DNA of 64,000 bases from NCBI GenBank assembly GCA_029959195.1, contig CP114117.1, forward strand, positions 3,162,001-3,226,000, read 5' to 3'. The translations under genes and the position numbers were made by a program. Positions 1 to 11,654 of this stretch are shown in pieces. The DNA is from Dictyophora rubrovolvata (Eukaryota > Basidiomycota > Agaricomycetes > Phallales > Phallaceae). The first letter of the stretch is position 1. Every line of letters starts with the position of its first letter. Under the pieces are notes generated by a model that was not told the origin of the DNA, searched no databases, and saw only the letters and a list, made by a program, of their open reading frames with translations.

Positions 1-2384
1 GGTGCGGCGAACCTGGTCTTTCGGGTGGTGGCGTAGCAGTAGCAGTATAAGATGCTGATGCCAACGCGACCGGTAGCTGCAGGGGCGGTATCCCCGATTC
101 TAATGTCGCGATATTCGAAGCAGTCAGAGCGGAAGCTGGGGTTGGAGCTGATATATGATTCAACGGTATTGGAGATATCGGCGTAAGAGGTCGAAGAGGA
201 GAATCTTGAGAGGTAGGAATGAAAACAGGAATAGGTAAGACAGCCTGTGGTAGTTTAGCCGGAGAAGAACCACTCGAGATTGAAGCGGCCTGGAGAGGAG
301 ATATACTTCCGGCTCTTTCTTTGCTCGTATTTCGAAGAGCACTTTTCAGCGGTTTCTTTTCACCGCGCTGCGACGACGCTGAAACTGATAAACTCGGACT
401 CCTAGCTGGGGGATTCTCAAGACCACCCCTCGATATCGCAGTGGATCCAGAGTCTAAGCGACTCGAGAGAACGGATGGTGGTGCACGCGGAATGTTTTTC
501 ATCACCTTGGACGGTGTAGATGTAGATGGACCGTCACGAAATGACGAGTCCTCGGCAATTCTAGAAAGTCTGCCTTCTCCTGCAGGAAAATGTGAATGCG
601 AAAATTTGGTTTCACGCTGAGGCGATCTACCATCACTAATCAGAATCCGTGAAGACGCGCCTGATGAAAGATCAAGGGTTGGTCGACTTTGCCTAGCTGA
701 GGACAACGAGACGGCACGCTCTCTACCGCTAGGTTCACCCGGGCGGTTTCTTTTGCTTCCACTTCGCGTCAACAACTCTCGTCTATCTCGAGGCGGCTGA
801 GGCGGCTGTGTACCAACCGGTGAAGCTGAAGGCGAAGGCATCATCAACGGCGTGGGCCCTGGGTTAGTGAGACTACCAGTACGAGTATGACGGACTGCGC
901 TTTTCGATCTCCTTTTGCTCAATTTCCGAGCATTAGACCGCTCCTCGTCACTGCTATCGTCAATATCTGTCTTGGCACCTCTGATATTACGATCGGTACG
1001 TGTATCCCACCCGCCATTCCGTTGTTGTGATGATTTGTTATTCATCGAAGTCCTAAAAAGCGAAGCCAGCCCTCCAAAGAAACCCTGATTCTTCCGACCC
1101 CTATGATCGGAATCCGAAGGTAACGAATTCGTGTCTGAATTAGAAGTCTTGATTCGTGAGTTAGGAGAATGCTGGGGAGAAGATGGTGGATCCTTTCGTA
1201 TACTGTCTCGTGCCTTGTCCAGTACACTCCTGCGTTTGTATTGCGGGTTCTCGTGAACTTCAACTGGTACGTCTAGTTCTGAGGATGACCCTTCTTCCTC
1301 TTGTTGCTGCTGAAACTGGGGTTTGATTGGAGAGGGTACGGGAATAGTACCGTTCTCAGGTACACGATGTGGAGGAGGAATTTTGAGAGAGTACGGACTG
1401 GCCGGTGAAGATAATGCGCCTGTTTGTGTTTGCGTGTCGTTATTATAGGCACCTATTTGAGATGCTGACTGTGAAGGAGCCAAAGACGAAAAAGCTGATG
1501 CACGATCGTGGTCATAAACGCCATTTGTTGATAAAGGTTGAAATAGTCCAAGGGCTATAAGAACACAGTATCAGCATTAATCAAAAAGGCATCACATTAT
1601 AGAAATATCCGTACGTAATACAGCATCAAAATTACAAAGTTCAGTAAATTAAAGGCAAAATAGGAGATTGAATTCCAGAAATGACGCTCACCCGAAGTAC
1701 CGTTGGGAGATGGTGCATCACTTAGATCTGAAAGAAAGGAGAGACAGAGGCGTCCTAATTCACCCCATGTCCATGCACATTGAACGAGAGCCTGGCAGCG
1801 TGATTGTAATCCATGCTTTAGAGCGCTGAGTCGGTAAGCCTCCAGCTCGCGCTCTTGGTTGGCCAAATGGGATTCACAAGCTTGTAATTCCATTTGAGCA
1901 GCTGAAACCTTGGAATTGAAACTCTTGAACGAGACGGTTGAAGCTGAGTCTGAGGCGGAATGCAATAAGGATTGGGGAGTGGCCTTGGATTTTTGGGAGA
2001 CTTTGATAAGACGGGTGACTCTGCAAGTTAGGAATTGAGTAGATGAATCACCAAACAATGAAATAAAGACATTACTAACAGTATTTCTCTTTGACGGCCC
2101 ATATTGGCAACCTCCTCTTCTTTCTTGCTAATGGAACGAAGTCGGTCAATCCAGTTATTAATTGCTTCGCCATAGTTTCGGAGAGCATCATCAGCCCCAG
2201 ACAAAGCATTCGCGACATTTTTTAATGTATTGGAGATCTCGGTTGGAGATGAAGAGGCGTAAATTACCAGAGCGGACAAAGAAGCGTTTGAAGTATTAAG
2301 TAAGTTATAGAGCTGTGATGCATAAGCTTGTTCTTGCTTCACCAGCGAAGCTAGGAGCCGTGAATCGGGCGGAAGATGAACCAT
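1..2384 (-). CDS. BAR/IMD-like coiled-coil protein with disordered basic tail (3' end outside window)
   Basis: I see a three-exon model: 2384-2080, 2020-1692, then 1554 running off the left edge, all in one open frame. Start is the first Met (MVHLPPDSRLLASLV). The first 210 or so residues are helical, with heptad-like stretches (residues 5-110, and a second coiled coil around MELQACESHLANQERELEAY), as in BAR/IMD membrane-curving domains of fungal Ivy1-type proteins. The rest (over 500 residues here) is Ser/Pro/Arg-rich and predicted disordered, with patches such as SKRRSKSAVRH, which suggests phosphoregulation. The likely role is at the plasma membrane or endosome during membrane shaping; this is inferred from architecture, not from a recognised ortholog. 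It is transcribed away from ATG22. The C-terminus is missing, so any tail domain is unseen. Confidence 0.7.
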
Positions 2385-3225
2385 TGGGAAAGAAAATGAG
2401 TGACGGTGATGTTGTCGACGACTGTATCAGTGGGTGGGGTGAGGCAACGAACAAGGCCGCGACTCTAAGGCTTGGATACTGCAGCCCACACCTGTCCGGT
2501 GATTTGTCATCAAAGGTATAAATGTTTTACAAGGGTAATCTCTTCCCCCAGGCATGATGACGATGATATGAAACCGCTAAGACTAATAATGTTTTCCAAG
2601 AAACTTAGCCAAGGTTGAACCAATTGAACTTGTTTGACCACTGGCAGATTTGACCAGAATTTGCTCCCGCGGCTGGATACGGTAGGTTAGCTACTTCACC
2701 GGTACTAAGTCGTCAGTCACGTCACCATTGATGACAGTGAGCATCGCCATGGTCCATGTCCCGGGCCAATTGTCACGGTACGGTACAACGAGAGTAGTGC
2801 AAGTCCCTTTCAATATTAATTCTTGTTCTACAATCAATGTGTCACTATTAACGGCCATCAACACACTTTCGTTATTTCAATCTAACGAGGTACTACGAGT
2901 CGTATCGAATGACTTCTGCTCTTGAGTTTTCCAGTCGAAAGAGCCGGTGTACATCTCTTCAACAGGAACTGCCAACGCACTCACTAAATATCGCAACTCA
3001 TTTTCATTTGTGCTCAAATTGACAGAGAATCAGTTGTTATACGGTCGGCCCGTCGTTGTGGTGACCTTCTCCAGGGCAGCTACAATATTTGCGGCGGCGC
3101 TAAAGCAGCGGGACCAAAAATCCAAGCCCGTCGTTCAACTTGTGTTACAGTTCAACACATCCATTAACGAATGCTCAGACGTATATAACTCCCACCCCCT
3201 TACCTAAATTTCATTGGATATCCAA
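2385..3225. other. Intergenic region between divergent genes
   Basis: Upstream region shared by the BAR/IMD-like gene (minus) and ATG22 (plus). Short open frames are present but none has splice support or family resemblance. No repeat was seen. Confidence 0.5.
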
Positions 3226-5218
3226 ATGTCCACAGAAGATAAAAGAGCAGCGAGACACATTAGAGGATGGCTAACATATGCATTTGCCTGGTTCGTTGTG
3301 CAGACCCTGAAAACACTTGACCCTATTCCTGAAACAAGCCTTAAATCCCTAGTGAAGTTTTTGCAGTGGTAGGCATTGCCGTATTTCTGCCATTGTGCCT
3401 CGAGCAGTTTGCTCGAGACAATGGGTTCATATATCCTGAAAAGATTGAGCGATGTATGGATGCCAAAGCGTTGGCCGGACCCGACGTGCCCGAACAGAGA
3501 TGCGTGGTCAAGATTGGATGGGTTTGGATTGATACGGCGAGTTTTAGGCAAGACTTGTGGTTTGCTCTCCCAATATCATACTGAGCTTATGTTAGTTTAT
3601 ACGTCTTTTCGTTATCGGTTGCCTTGCAAGCACTGACAGTAATATCAATGGGCGGTATTGCAGATCACCGTGTGTTTCTCTCGCTTACTTTTTCGAAACT
3701 TCTACTAAGATTGCGTATAACTTAGCCCCGCACCGCAAACCTCTTCTTTTGACGTTTGCATACTTAGGTGCCATGTCTGCCATATTATTCTTCGCCATCC
3801 CTTCTACATCAGCTGTATGGCCCATAGTCGGACTACTCGCCTGCGGAGCAAACGTTGGATTTGGCGCAAGTTTCGTTGCATTGAACTCCTATTTACCCAG
3901 CCTTGCACGTGAGACTCAAGAAGTCCGAGTAGCATGGGACGAACTAGTGTTATTCCGGAATCAACAGGCTGAAGGCACGTCTGTGGACCTCATTGCCCCT
4001 TTCGTGGAAGGAACGCCGGAACAGGTTTACAACTCTACTCTGGCTAGCGTTACAGCCAGAATATCGTCACTCGGGATTGCTATGGGCTACGCTGCCGGGA
4101 TTTTGGTACTGATAGCCACGATCGTACCGGTGGCTGCGCTTCATTCTTCGACACTTTCGTTACGACTGGCAATTGGAGGCATTGGGCTGTGGTGGGCCCT
4201 GGGAAGTATTCCTGCTGGTATATGGCTACCTAGTGGCTCTGCCCTAAAACTCGTTGAAGGTGCTGATCGTGTCATTGAGGAAGTTGATAAAAGGCCTTGG
4301 AGTTTCAGCCGGGAGGTATTCAACGCGTGGAAACGACTTGGAGAAATGTTGAGGTGGTCGGAAATCAAGCGACTTAGGAATACCTTCTGGTATCTAAGCG
4401 CGTGGTTTTTACTCTCTGATGGTGCGTTTCTTCTATCCGTTCAACAAGACAGTGCAATAAACTCGTACGTCAGGGTTTGCTACTATCTCTTCTACGGCTG
4501 TTTTATTCGGGAAGACTGTTCTTAATATGCCTTCATCGAAATTGATCCTCGTCGGCGCCCTTGCGCCAATCGGCGGCATAATTGGCTCGTTGACGTGGCC
4601 TCTAATTCAGCGAAAAATCGGGTGGACCGACATTCAAATGGTCAAACTCTTCGTTGCTCTTGTCAGCCTGGTACCTTTATACGGCACACTTGGAATCATG
4701 GATGTTTTTCGTGACTTGCCATTTGGCGGTTTAACAACACCAGGAGAGATGTACGCACTGGCATTTATATATGGTAAACGTTTATTCTTGTCTCTTATTT
4801 GTGTAGGAGATTAACCCGGTTTCGTTAGGATTATTATATGGACCTTTTCAGGGTTATTCGCGTAGTTTATTTAGCTTCTTAATTCCTCCCGGAGAAGAAT
4901 CCCGGTGGTACGGATTGTATTCAATAACAGGTACCGGTGTATAAAAAAATTACGTCAACTGATATGAATCTCATGTTCTCTGTAGATAAATCTTCTTCAT
5001 TCATAGGGCCTTTATTGGTCGGATTAATAGCTGACGCAACCGGCAGCATTCGAAACGGTTTTTACTTTTTAACAGCCGTTATGTGGATTTCTTTGCCATT
5101 TTTGGCAAAAGTGGATGTATTAAAAGGAAAGGAGGATGCAAAAATATACATCGAGGAAAGAATATCACATCCTGCCCCCACAAATGGATCGTATACACTA
5201 TTACCCCAAGAGTCATGA
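3226..5218 (+). CDS. ATG22: Autophagy-related protein 22, vacuolar amino-acid effluxer
   Basis: Seven exons (3226-3290, 3353-3547, 3596-3669, 3726-4421, 4474-4773, 4829-4930, 4986-5218) give 554 residues with all phases matching. Family hallmarks visible: RGWLTYAFACEVFAVVG at the N-terminus, FLPLCLEQFARDNGF, a luminal loop ending CVVKIGWVWIDTASF, ISMGGIADH, the loop with EGTPEQVYNSTLA, and near the end RSLFSFLIPPGEESRWYGLY and DKSSSFIGPLLVGLIADATG. This is the MFS-like Atg22 family, which exports amino acids from the vacuole after autophagic breakdown. About 12 membrane segments are apparent. Intron 2 begins GCAAGA, so it is a GC-AG intron. The gene converges on SMT3 with about 100 bp between stops. 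Confidence 0.95.
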
Positions 5219-5320
5219 AAATTCATGATGGTTCATTACAGTTTTGTCGGATGTTTTACAATGATACATAGTTATTTATTATATCACGCTTCTCGTTATC
5301 TCGGGGCCTCGGGACCTAAA

Positions 5321-5982
5321 TCAAGAGAACACGGCTCCTCCGCCACCCAGCTATTAGACAGTGAAAGTTAAGAATTTATTCAGAGCTACAGAAGCTAACT
5401 TACCTGTTCGACTTGGACATCTATTTGGTCGCCTAGAAAATAAATGTTCAGACACAAGTGATTTGTGGTGAAGAACGGATTCAACTAACCGTCTTCCATG
5501 TCGTACTTATCACGTGAAAACCAGAACTGTCAAAAGACTATTCACTACGATTGCCAGAAAACATACTGACGTCGGCAGGTGTATCTGTCTCTCGCACTCT
5601 TTGCCCTTCAAACATAAACCGCACTGTTTTCGGATTTTGTTTGAATCTTTCCTAAATTAAATGAATTACATTTAAGCTTTACTTCCTATAACTGATAGGA
5701 CATACGTATGCTGTATCGAAAGCCTAGAATGAAAAAGATAAATCAAAACAAAACACAGAATGACTGCCGAAGAGGACGCACCTTCTTAAACGCAGTAGTC
5801 GACTTCATCTGAATCCTCATGGCTTGAAAGACAAAAACGCGTCGAACGCGTCAAGAAACCGTGTGTATGCCACAGAGAAAGCACATACTCAGATCATTGA
5901 ATACAAATGTTAAGTTTAGTTTGGGCTTTTCTTCTCCGGCTTCTGATTTCGCCTTTACGTTGGGCTTTGACTCTTCGGACAT
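5321..5982 (-). CDS. SMT3: Small ubiquitin-like modifier SUMO
   Basis: Seven exons (5982-5889, 5822-5782, 5723-5706, 5651-5571, 5505-5490, 5432-5404, 5350-5321) encode 102 residues. The N-terminal tail of about 20 residues is charged (MSEESKPNVKAKSE), followed by a ubiquitin fold: KLNLTFVFNDL, IQMKSTTAFKKAF, VRFMFEGQRV, DTDTPADYDMEDGDQID, VQVEQ. The C-terminus is LGGGGAVFS, so a SUMO protease would have to cut after a diglycine to expose it. Two exons are only 18 and 16 nt. Role: covalent modification of lysines in nuclear proteins through E1 (Aos1-Uba2) and Ubc9. It is divergent from the TRK gene across 354 bp. The four-glycine run leaves the exact mature end ambiguous. Confidence 0.95.
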
Positions 5983-6336
5983 TCTGAGACACGAGTCTAA
6001 ATTAGTTTGTGGATGGGAAAGAAAATCAGAAATACGTAGATTACCTTTTTAACAAATTTTATATATGGCAACCAATTTAAAGAACAAAAAGTAATAACAA
6101 ACACGGGGGCGAGAACCACGCCGTACAGATTTCTTTGTCACGGAAATAAGCGTGTCATAGGATCCACAACGACCCATGCTAGCCCATGCTCCACGGAGTC
6201 CGTTCACCTTGTGACGAAGTATTATTTGAATCCGCCAGAGCTTTCAGTGAGCCTACAGTCTCCATGATATTCTGCTCTGAGCTATCATAACAGTGGCCTC
6301 GATTCATTCTCTGGCTGTCTGGCTGTTGTATGAGCC
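5983..6336. promoter_or_regulatory. Divergent promoter region SMT3 / TRK
   Basis: 354 bp between the start codons of two divergent genes must hold both promoters. CT-rich and T-rich patches are present, but no element could be assigned. Confidence 0.4.
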
Positions 6337-9300
6337 ATGACAGCGATTAAGAAACGACTTTCGCGACTGGCGATATTTTTGGAGGCCGAGGCAACATTTT
6401 TTCGCGTGCATCTGCTCTGCTTCATATTCATACCTTTGATTTTCTCTGGGATATTCTACGCTGTGAATGGGCGGTTTCGTATCTCTTTTCTGGACTCGCT
6501 GTTTTTGTGCTATTCCGCTATGACCGTAACTGGTATGAACATGATTCGGACACTAGGCATCTCACCAGACATACTGACAGTTTGGGCTTTTATCTAGGCC
6601 TAACGACTATCAACGCCTCGACTCTTACGGCTTTTCAGCAAGTCATACTTTTCCTTCTTATGACGATAGTTCGTGACCGGGATGCTCCTCGCTGGTTCCT
6701 TTCTGATGAATATCATAGGGCAATACAACAGTCAGCTCTTGGATTGTGGTGCTGGTTAGAAAGTATGTTATTTCACCATAACGTATATATTCATCGTCAC
6801 CATTTTGACCATGACAGACGCTTTTTTCGCGTAAAATGCCAGCATATTATCACTAAGACAACAAGAAGCAACAGACCACAATACCGAACTCGCACCGCCC
6901 TTCTCAACGCCATATCCGGTCCAGTATCAGTCTCTCCTTTGAACGAAGCCGTTCCCAGTTCAAGTCTCACCCTAGAACAAATCGAAAAACTCCGGCTTTC
7001 GCAGCGGGTATCCAGGGATGTTGATGTAGACGCCGCGAGTGATGATACCAGTCAATCCCTACCCAAACAAGAGTCTCAGGATGGTCCGATCTCCTCCTCA
7101 AGTAATACCCATTACGCCAAGGACTTACATGTGTCGCCTGTTGCGGAGACGTCATCACTACGGCATTCCCCTTTCCGGTCGGGGCCAACGATAGAATTCC
7201 GAGTCCCTACCACAACGTCTGCGCGTAGACGATTAACAACAATTTCAGGTAAATACAATCCAAGTGCATTGATTTATAATCGTATTGACTGTGATGCTAT
7301 CTATGCAGAATCTGTTCCATATAACGGTCGCCCCGTAATAATACCCAGATCTCCCAGCGAATATCATGACCACGTATTACCCTCAAAGTTTTCAAATTTT
7401 GGAGGGTTCCCGGGACCAATAGATCTATTCCGTCATGCATTTCCTAAAACATACAAAGCTCTGACAAGAAAACTCACACTCCCTCACACGACCACACTGA
7501 TGTCTTCGCACTTCACTGGAACTCGAGAAGATGCCCGGCGGGCTCCTTGGCTGCCGTTTGACGGACTGATAGTCCGTCGGAATTCCTTCTTTCACACAGA
7601 TAGGCTCACAGACGAACAATTAGAAGCAGTCGGCGGAGTAGAGTATAGGGCGTTGAGGTTCTTGAGTTATTTTGTCATATTTGTGGGTTCTTTTTGTCTT
7701 CCCTGGAATCCATATAGCGGAACGTGATAATCAATCAAACAGTATTTCATTGGGACTCAATTACTAGCGTATATACTTATAGCTCCCTGGCTGAGTTCGG
7801 CAGGTCGATACAATGATGTCTTCGAGTCCCAACCTCGTATTGTGGCGAAACCTTGGTAAATCATCTGTTGATATTACCCACTCTTTTTTCTCATTTTGGT
7901 AGGTTTTCCCTATTTCAAGTAATGTCAGCATACACGGGAGGGGGGTTAAGTTTGGTGGATACGTGAGTTCTGTCTATCTGACCTCCTTGTCTGATACTGA
8001 CCTGTAACGCAGAGGAATGATCCCATTTCAACGGGCCTATCTTATGATCTGTTAGTTTGCCGATATTCCCCGATATTAAGAGATTCTAATATCGAAAGTC
8101 AGTCAGCATGGCCTTTGTGATTCTAGCTGGGACTCAGGCTTTGGTAGGTTATACACATCTTCATAGACAGAGCTCGATGATGATTCCATTCCTAGCCAAT
8201 CTTGTATGTTTTCACTGTAATTTAATTGCATAAAGCCAGTGCCTAACATGCACCAAAAGCATGAGATTTATAATGTATCTCCATCAATATCCCTGTTTTT
8301 ACGCTAGCCTTTGTTAACTTGATTGTAAGATGGGTATATTCTAGATGCGTTTCTCGCGATTCGGAGATTTACGAGACTTTGCGATTCTTGTTACATCATC
8401 CTAGAAGGTTGGTCATATAAACTCACGGGGTTCGTGCTTGCTAACGCTCTTGTAGATGTTTCATATATCTGTATGTGGCGCCTTCTTAGCTCAGGGCTTA
8501 TATGGTGACCTATCATTCGCACAGGTTTCCGATGCATCAGACATGGTTCCTCTTCGTATGTCTTATCTTATTTAGGTTTGTTTGCAAAAAGTTGTCAGAA
8601 TAACCATAGAACTGATTCTTGGAATCGTAGCATCATCGAACTGGTCTGTTTTCTTGTCCTTGGTGATTCCTTTTGACGACAATTATTATCTCACCGCGAC
8701 TAAAGCATGCATTTAGATATTGGGTTACCGGTGACCCAAAGCTTGCCTGTTGGCAACCGTCTCGTTCTGGGTGTGTTTCAAGGCTTGGCTGCGCGAGCTT
8801 CCGGGTTTTCTATTGTATCAGTCGCTGGTCTGGCACCTGCTGTGCAGTGAGCATGTTTTTAGTATTTGTTCTAATCATATTTGAGTTCAAATGCTTACAT
8901 TCAGATTCTTATACGTCGTCCTGATGTATATTGCAGTGAGTTACCAGTACCAATTTACCTTTAAACACGTTGTTGACCTGCCCTTAGATTTATCCCGTGA
9001 GTTTCTCAGTGATCGGGAAGTCCATCCTACTAAGTTCATTACAGGTGGCTCTTACCATTCGTGCAACAAATGTGTAAGCACTTTGTCTTTCCTCACATGC
9101 GACTCCAGAACACACCTATCGGTCAGTTATGAAGAGCGCTCTTTGGGTATCTATGAACATTTTGAAGACCAACATGAGGAACCAGAGCTATCTGGTACAC
9201 CTAGGGAACGTATCGGTAAATATTTGAATTGGCATCTCCGTCGACAATTGTCCATAGGTTGGTCCTAATGTTGTCATACCCATTGCGTTTGCTCACGCAC

Positions 9301-9706
9301 GCACTCTCGAATTAAAGATATCTGGTGGATTGTGTGGGGCATTTTCCTTATCTGCATCATCGAGCGGGCCAATATTCTAGATCAAAATAAAAAATGGTTT
9401 GACGTCTTTAGGGTCATCTTCGAACTCGTTTCGGCTTTTGGCGGAATAGGACTGAGTCTAGGAATTCCAACAGTAAGGATGTTCCGGCTAACTTCTCTGA
9501 CATGGTTAACAATGTACAAACAGGAGAACTTTTCTTTTTCGGGTGCCTTAAGACCATTATCGAAGCTTGTTGTTATTGTCATCATGGTTCGCGGTCGGCA
9601 CCGTGGTCTTCCTCTTGCCATCGATCGTTCAATTATGCTCCCTACAGAGCTGGCAGTACACCCACCAGATCATACCCTGGATGCAACAGATGCAAGCACA
9701 GCTTAG
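6337..9706 (+). CDS. TRK1: TRK-family potassium transporter
   Basis: Twenty-one exons, summing to 774 residues with every phase consistent. Exon starts/ends: 6337-6532, 6598-6668, 6719-6762, 6818-7682, 7743-7855, 7903-7962, 8013-8050, 8103-8143, 8196-8203, 8260-8274, 8330-8407, 8456-8470, 8525-8555, 8599-8662, 8717-8846, 8905-8935, 8988-8996, 9045-9073, 9109-9257, 9318-9472, 9524-9706. The four pore-loop glycines of the Trk/Ktr/HKT superfamily are seen in TVTGL, SAYTGGGLSL, ARASGFSIV and SAFGGIGLSLG. The long exon 4 encodes a hydrophilic cytoplasmic loop (about residues 104-390), as usual for fungal Trk. The role is high-affinity K+ uptake at the plasma membrane. Exons of 8, 9 and 15 nt are required to restore LPIFMRFIIW and IYPVALTIRATN. 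Converges on STE24 (76 bp between stops). Confidence 0.93.
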
Positions 9707-9782
9707 AACTATTATTTATAGCGAAGTATTATCGTACACATAAATAAGACTAGACGACTAGATCCTTGACTAGCGTCCTATT

Positions 9783-11654
9783 TTAAAGCTCCTTTTTCTG
9801 GGATTTACTCCTTCCAACTTTTAATTCATCTAAAGCCTTCAACCTTTCGGTCAACGTTGGGTGCGAGTGATGAACCGCGGAGTATCTGTGTGGTAAAAAC
9901 GTTAGCGAAGAACGCTCAACGGCGGAAGAAGTGATTTGCGTACAGCCAATCCACCCAAACTGTGCTCAGGTTCTTGACGTGAATACCGATCAATGCTTGC
10001 GCTAAACGATCGCCCATGGTCTCCACACCAACTTGGTTAGGAAGTTTCTCATTCAATTCACAAGCGAACGCGTCGGCCTCCCATTCAAACTTACGGGAGA
10101 TAGCGTTCATGATCATGCTGATTACGGCCTCAGTTGGTGATAAGATCATCTAAAGCAAGAAAAGGAGGGTGTTGAGCGCATAAGTAAGAATGAATCGAAT
10201 AATATAATTACTTGAAAAAGAATGAATGAAATGAGGATAGGTGGCTTGGAGGCAACTTTGGATGGGAAGTTGAAGGAGCTGAGGAGGGGTGGCGACTGTA
10301 GGAAAGGTGGGAATACGGCCAGGATTGAGAAGATGTTGAGTTGGGATACTAAAAGGAGTTTGGTGGGGTGCATGTAATACCAGTGTCCGAGCTCGTGTGC
10401 TAATAAGACACAGTCAAAGCATTGAAACAAAGAGACAGAGAACGACGAACCAAGAACAGCTTCGACTTCTTCAGGAGAACTTTGCTTGATGAGGGTATCA
10501 AAGATGACAATATGTTTGCTCTATAACGAAGGGAATAATAATATAATGTCAATACATAAACGAAACATGGGGACGAGTCAGGATGTACCCATGGCAATCC
10601 AAAGAAGTAGGCATTGCTGTGAGAGCTTCTTTTGGAACCGTCTATTTCGTACAGGTGTTTTAACGGGAATTTGAGACCTGATGCCAGGGCTTCGATCTTG
10701 TTGCGAAGGCTTCCATCAGGTAAAGGCGAGAGCTTATTGAAAAGGGGCTGGATCCAGTTTGGATATATGAATATCATTAGCATTTGGAAGATGAATCTGA
10801 AGTACGATTTAGTTAAAGGTTGGAGATAAAAATTTGCACTGCTGCTCACAAAAATGCCATTAGCCACGGCGCAAGTCTGTCGCCAGCCCAGCGTACAATC
10901 GCGAGAAAAGCTGATAAGAAAGGTGCCCCGATTACAAACGCAACAGCCCAGCCTTTGATGAGATCTGTGACGAATAGCATTGGTGTGGTTTTATTGAATC
11001 CGTGGCGTTCTTCAATAACAAAGGTCTGATAGATTTCGAGAGGTAAGGTTGGGATGGCGCTCATTAGTCCCAATACTGCAGCAAATATAATACTTTGAGG
11101 TATCTTCAAGCATAGATGATTAGGTTTTTCTTCTTCTTCAATAGCAAAAAGGAGGGTCAAACCTCATACGCAGGACCATAACCAAGCTTGCTTAAAAGAA
11201 TGCCGGCTATATCCCAAGCCCAGGCGTAACCACCATAATAAATTATGGCCGTTTCTACTATTTGACCATATAGGGCCGATATGATTGAGAACATAGCTTT
11301 ATCGCGGCCGTAAGACTGGGATTTTTTGAATTCTTCATCTGTAATGTGTTTTGCAAGAACAGGGGGTGGCGCAGGTTTTGAGAAATTGGGATATTGGCGT
11401 AACCTTTATAATGAACAATAGAATGATCGTTGCCTAAATAGCGGAAAAAACAAGAAACAAAATCTCACGTGAGGTAAATTTCAAAGAGTGTGCTGCCCCA
11501 TGAAAAGGCTAAAACGTATCTTATGAAACAGAAATTAGGACCTATCATAAAACAACTTATTTATCGCCTACTTTTTCCATGGAACACTGTAATCGGTAGA
11601 TATCCATGATAGCTTCTGGTGGAGCTTTGCAAGAACAGAATGGAGAACGTCCAT
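9783..11654 (-). CDS. STE24: CAAX prenyl protease 1 (zinc metalloprotease Ste24)
   Basis: Nine exons (11654-11572, 11519-11469, 11403-11163, 11103-10850, 10796-10589, 10520-10451, 10399-10212, 10149-9944, 9885-9783) give 467 residues. The zinc motif HELGHW lies at the exon 6/7 junction, and the third ligand region is EWEADAFAC. Other M48 hallmarks: ITDEEFKKSQSYGRDKA, IEERHGFNKTT, a luminal/ER membrane bundle, and SAVHHSHPTLTERLKALD near the end, with a basic C-terminal tail ending KSQKKEL. Function: ER and nuclear-envelope cleavage of farnesylated CAAX proteins, including mushroom mating pheromone precursors. An upstream in-frame Met at 11759 exists, but the start at 11654 matches the usual short N-terminus. 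Confidence 0.95.

Noticed and set aside
3541-3595. Apparent stop after exon 2 of ATG22
   Set aside because: Explained by a GC-AG intron that restores IDTASFSLYVFS.
8281-8340. Apparent frame break in TRK after LPI
   Set aside because: Resolved by an 8-nt and a 15-nt micro-exon that restore the conserved LPIFMRFIIW; no damage needed.
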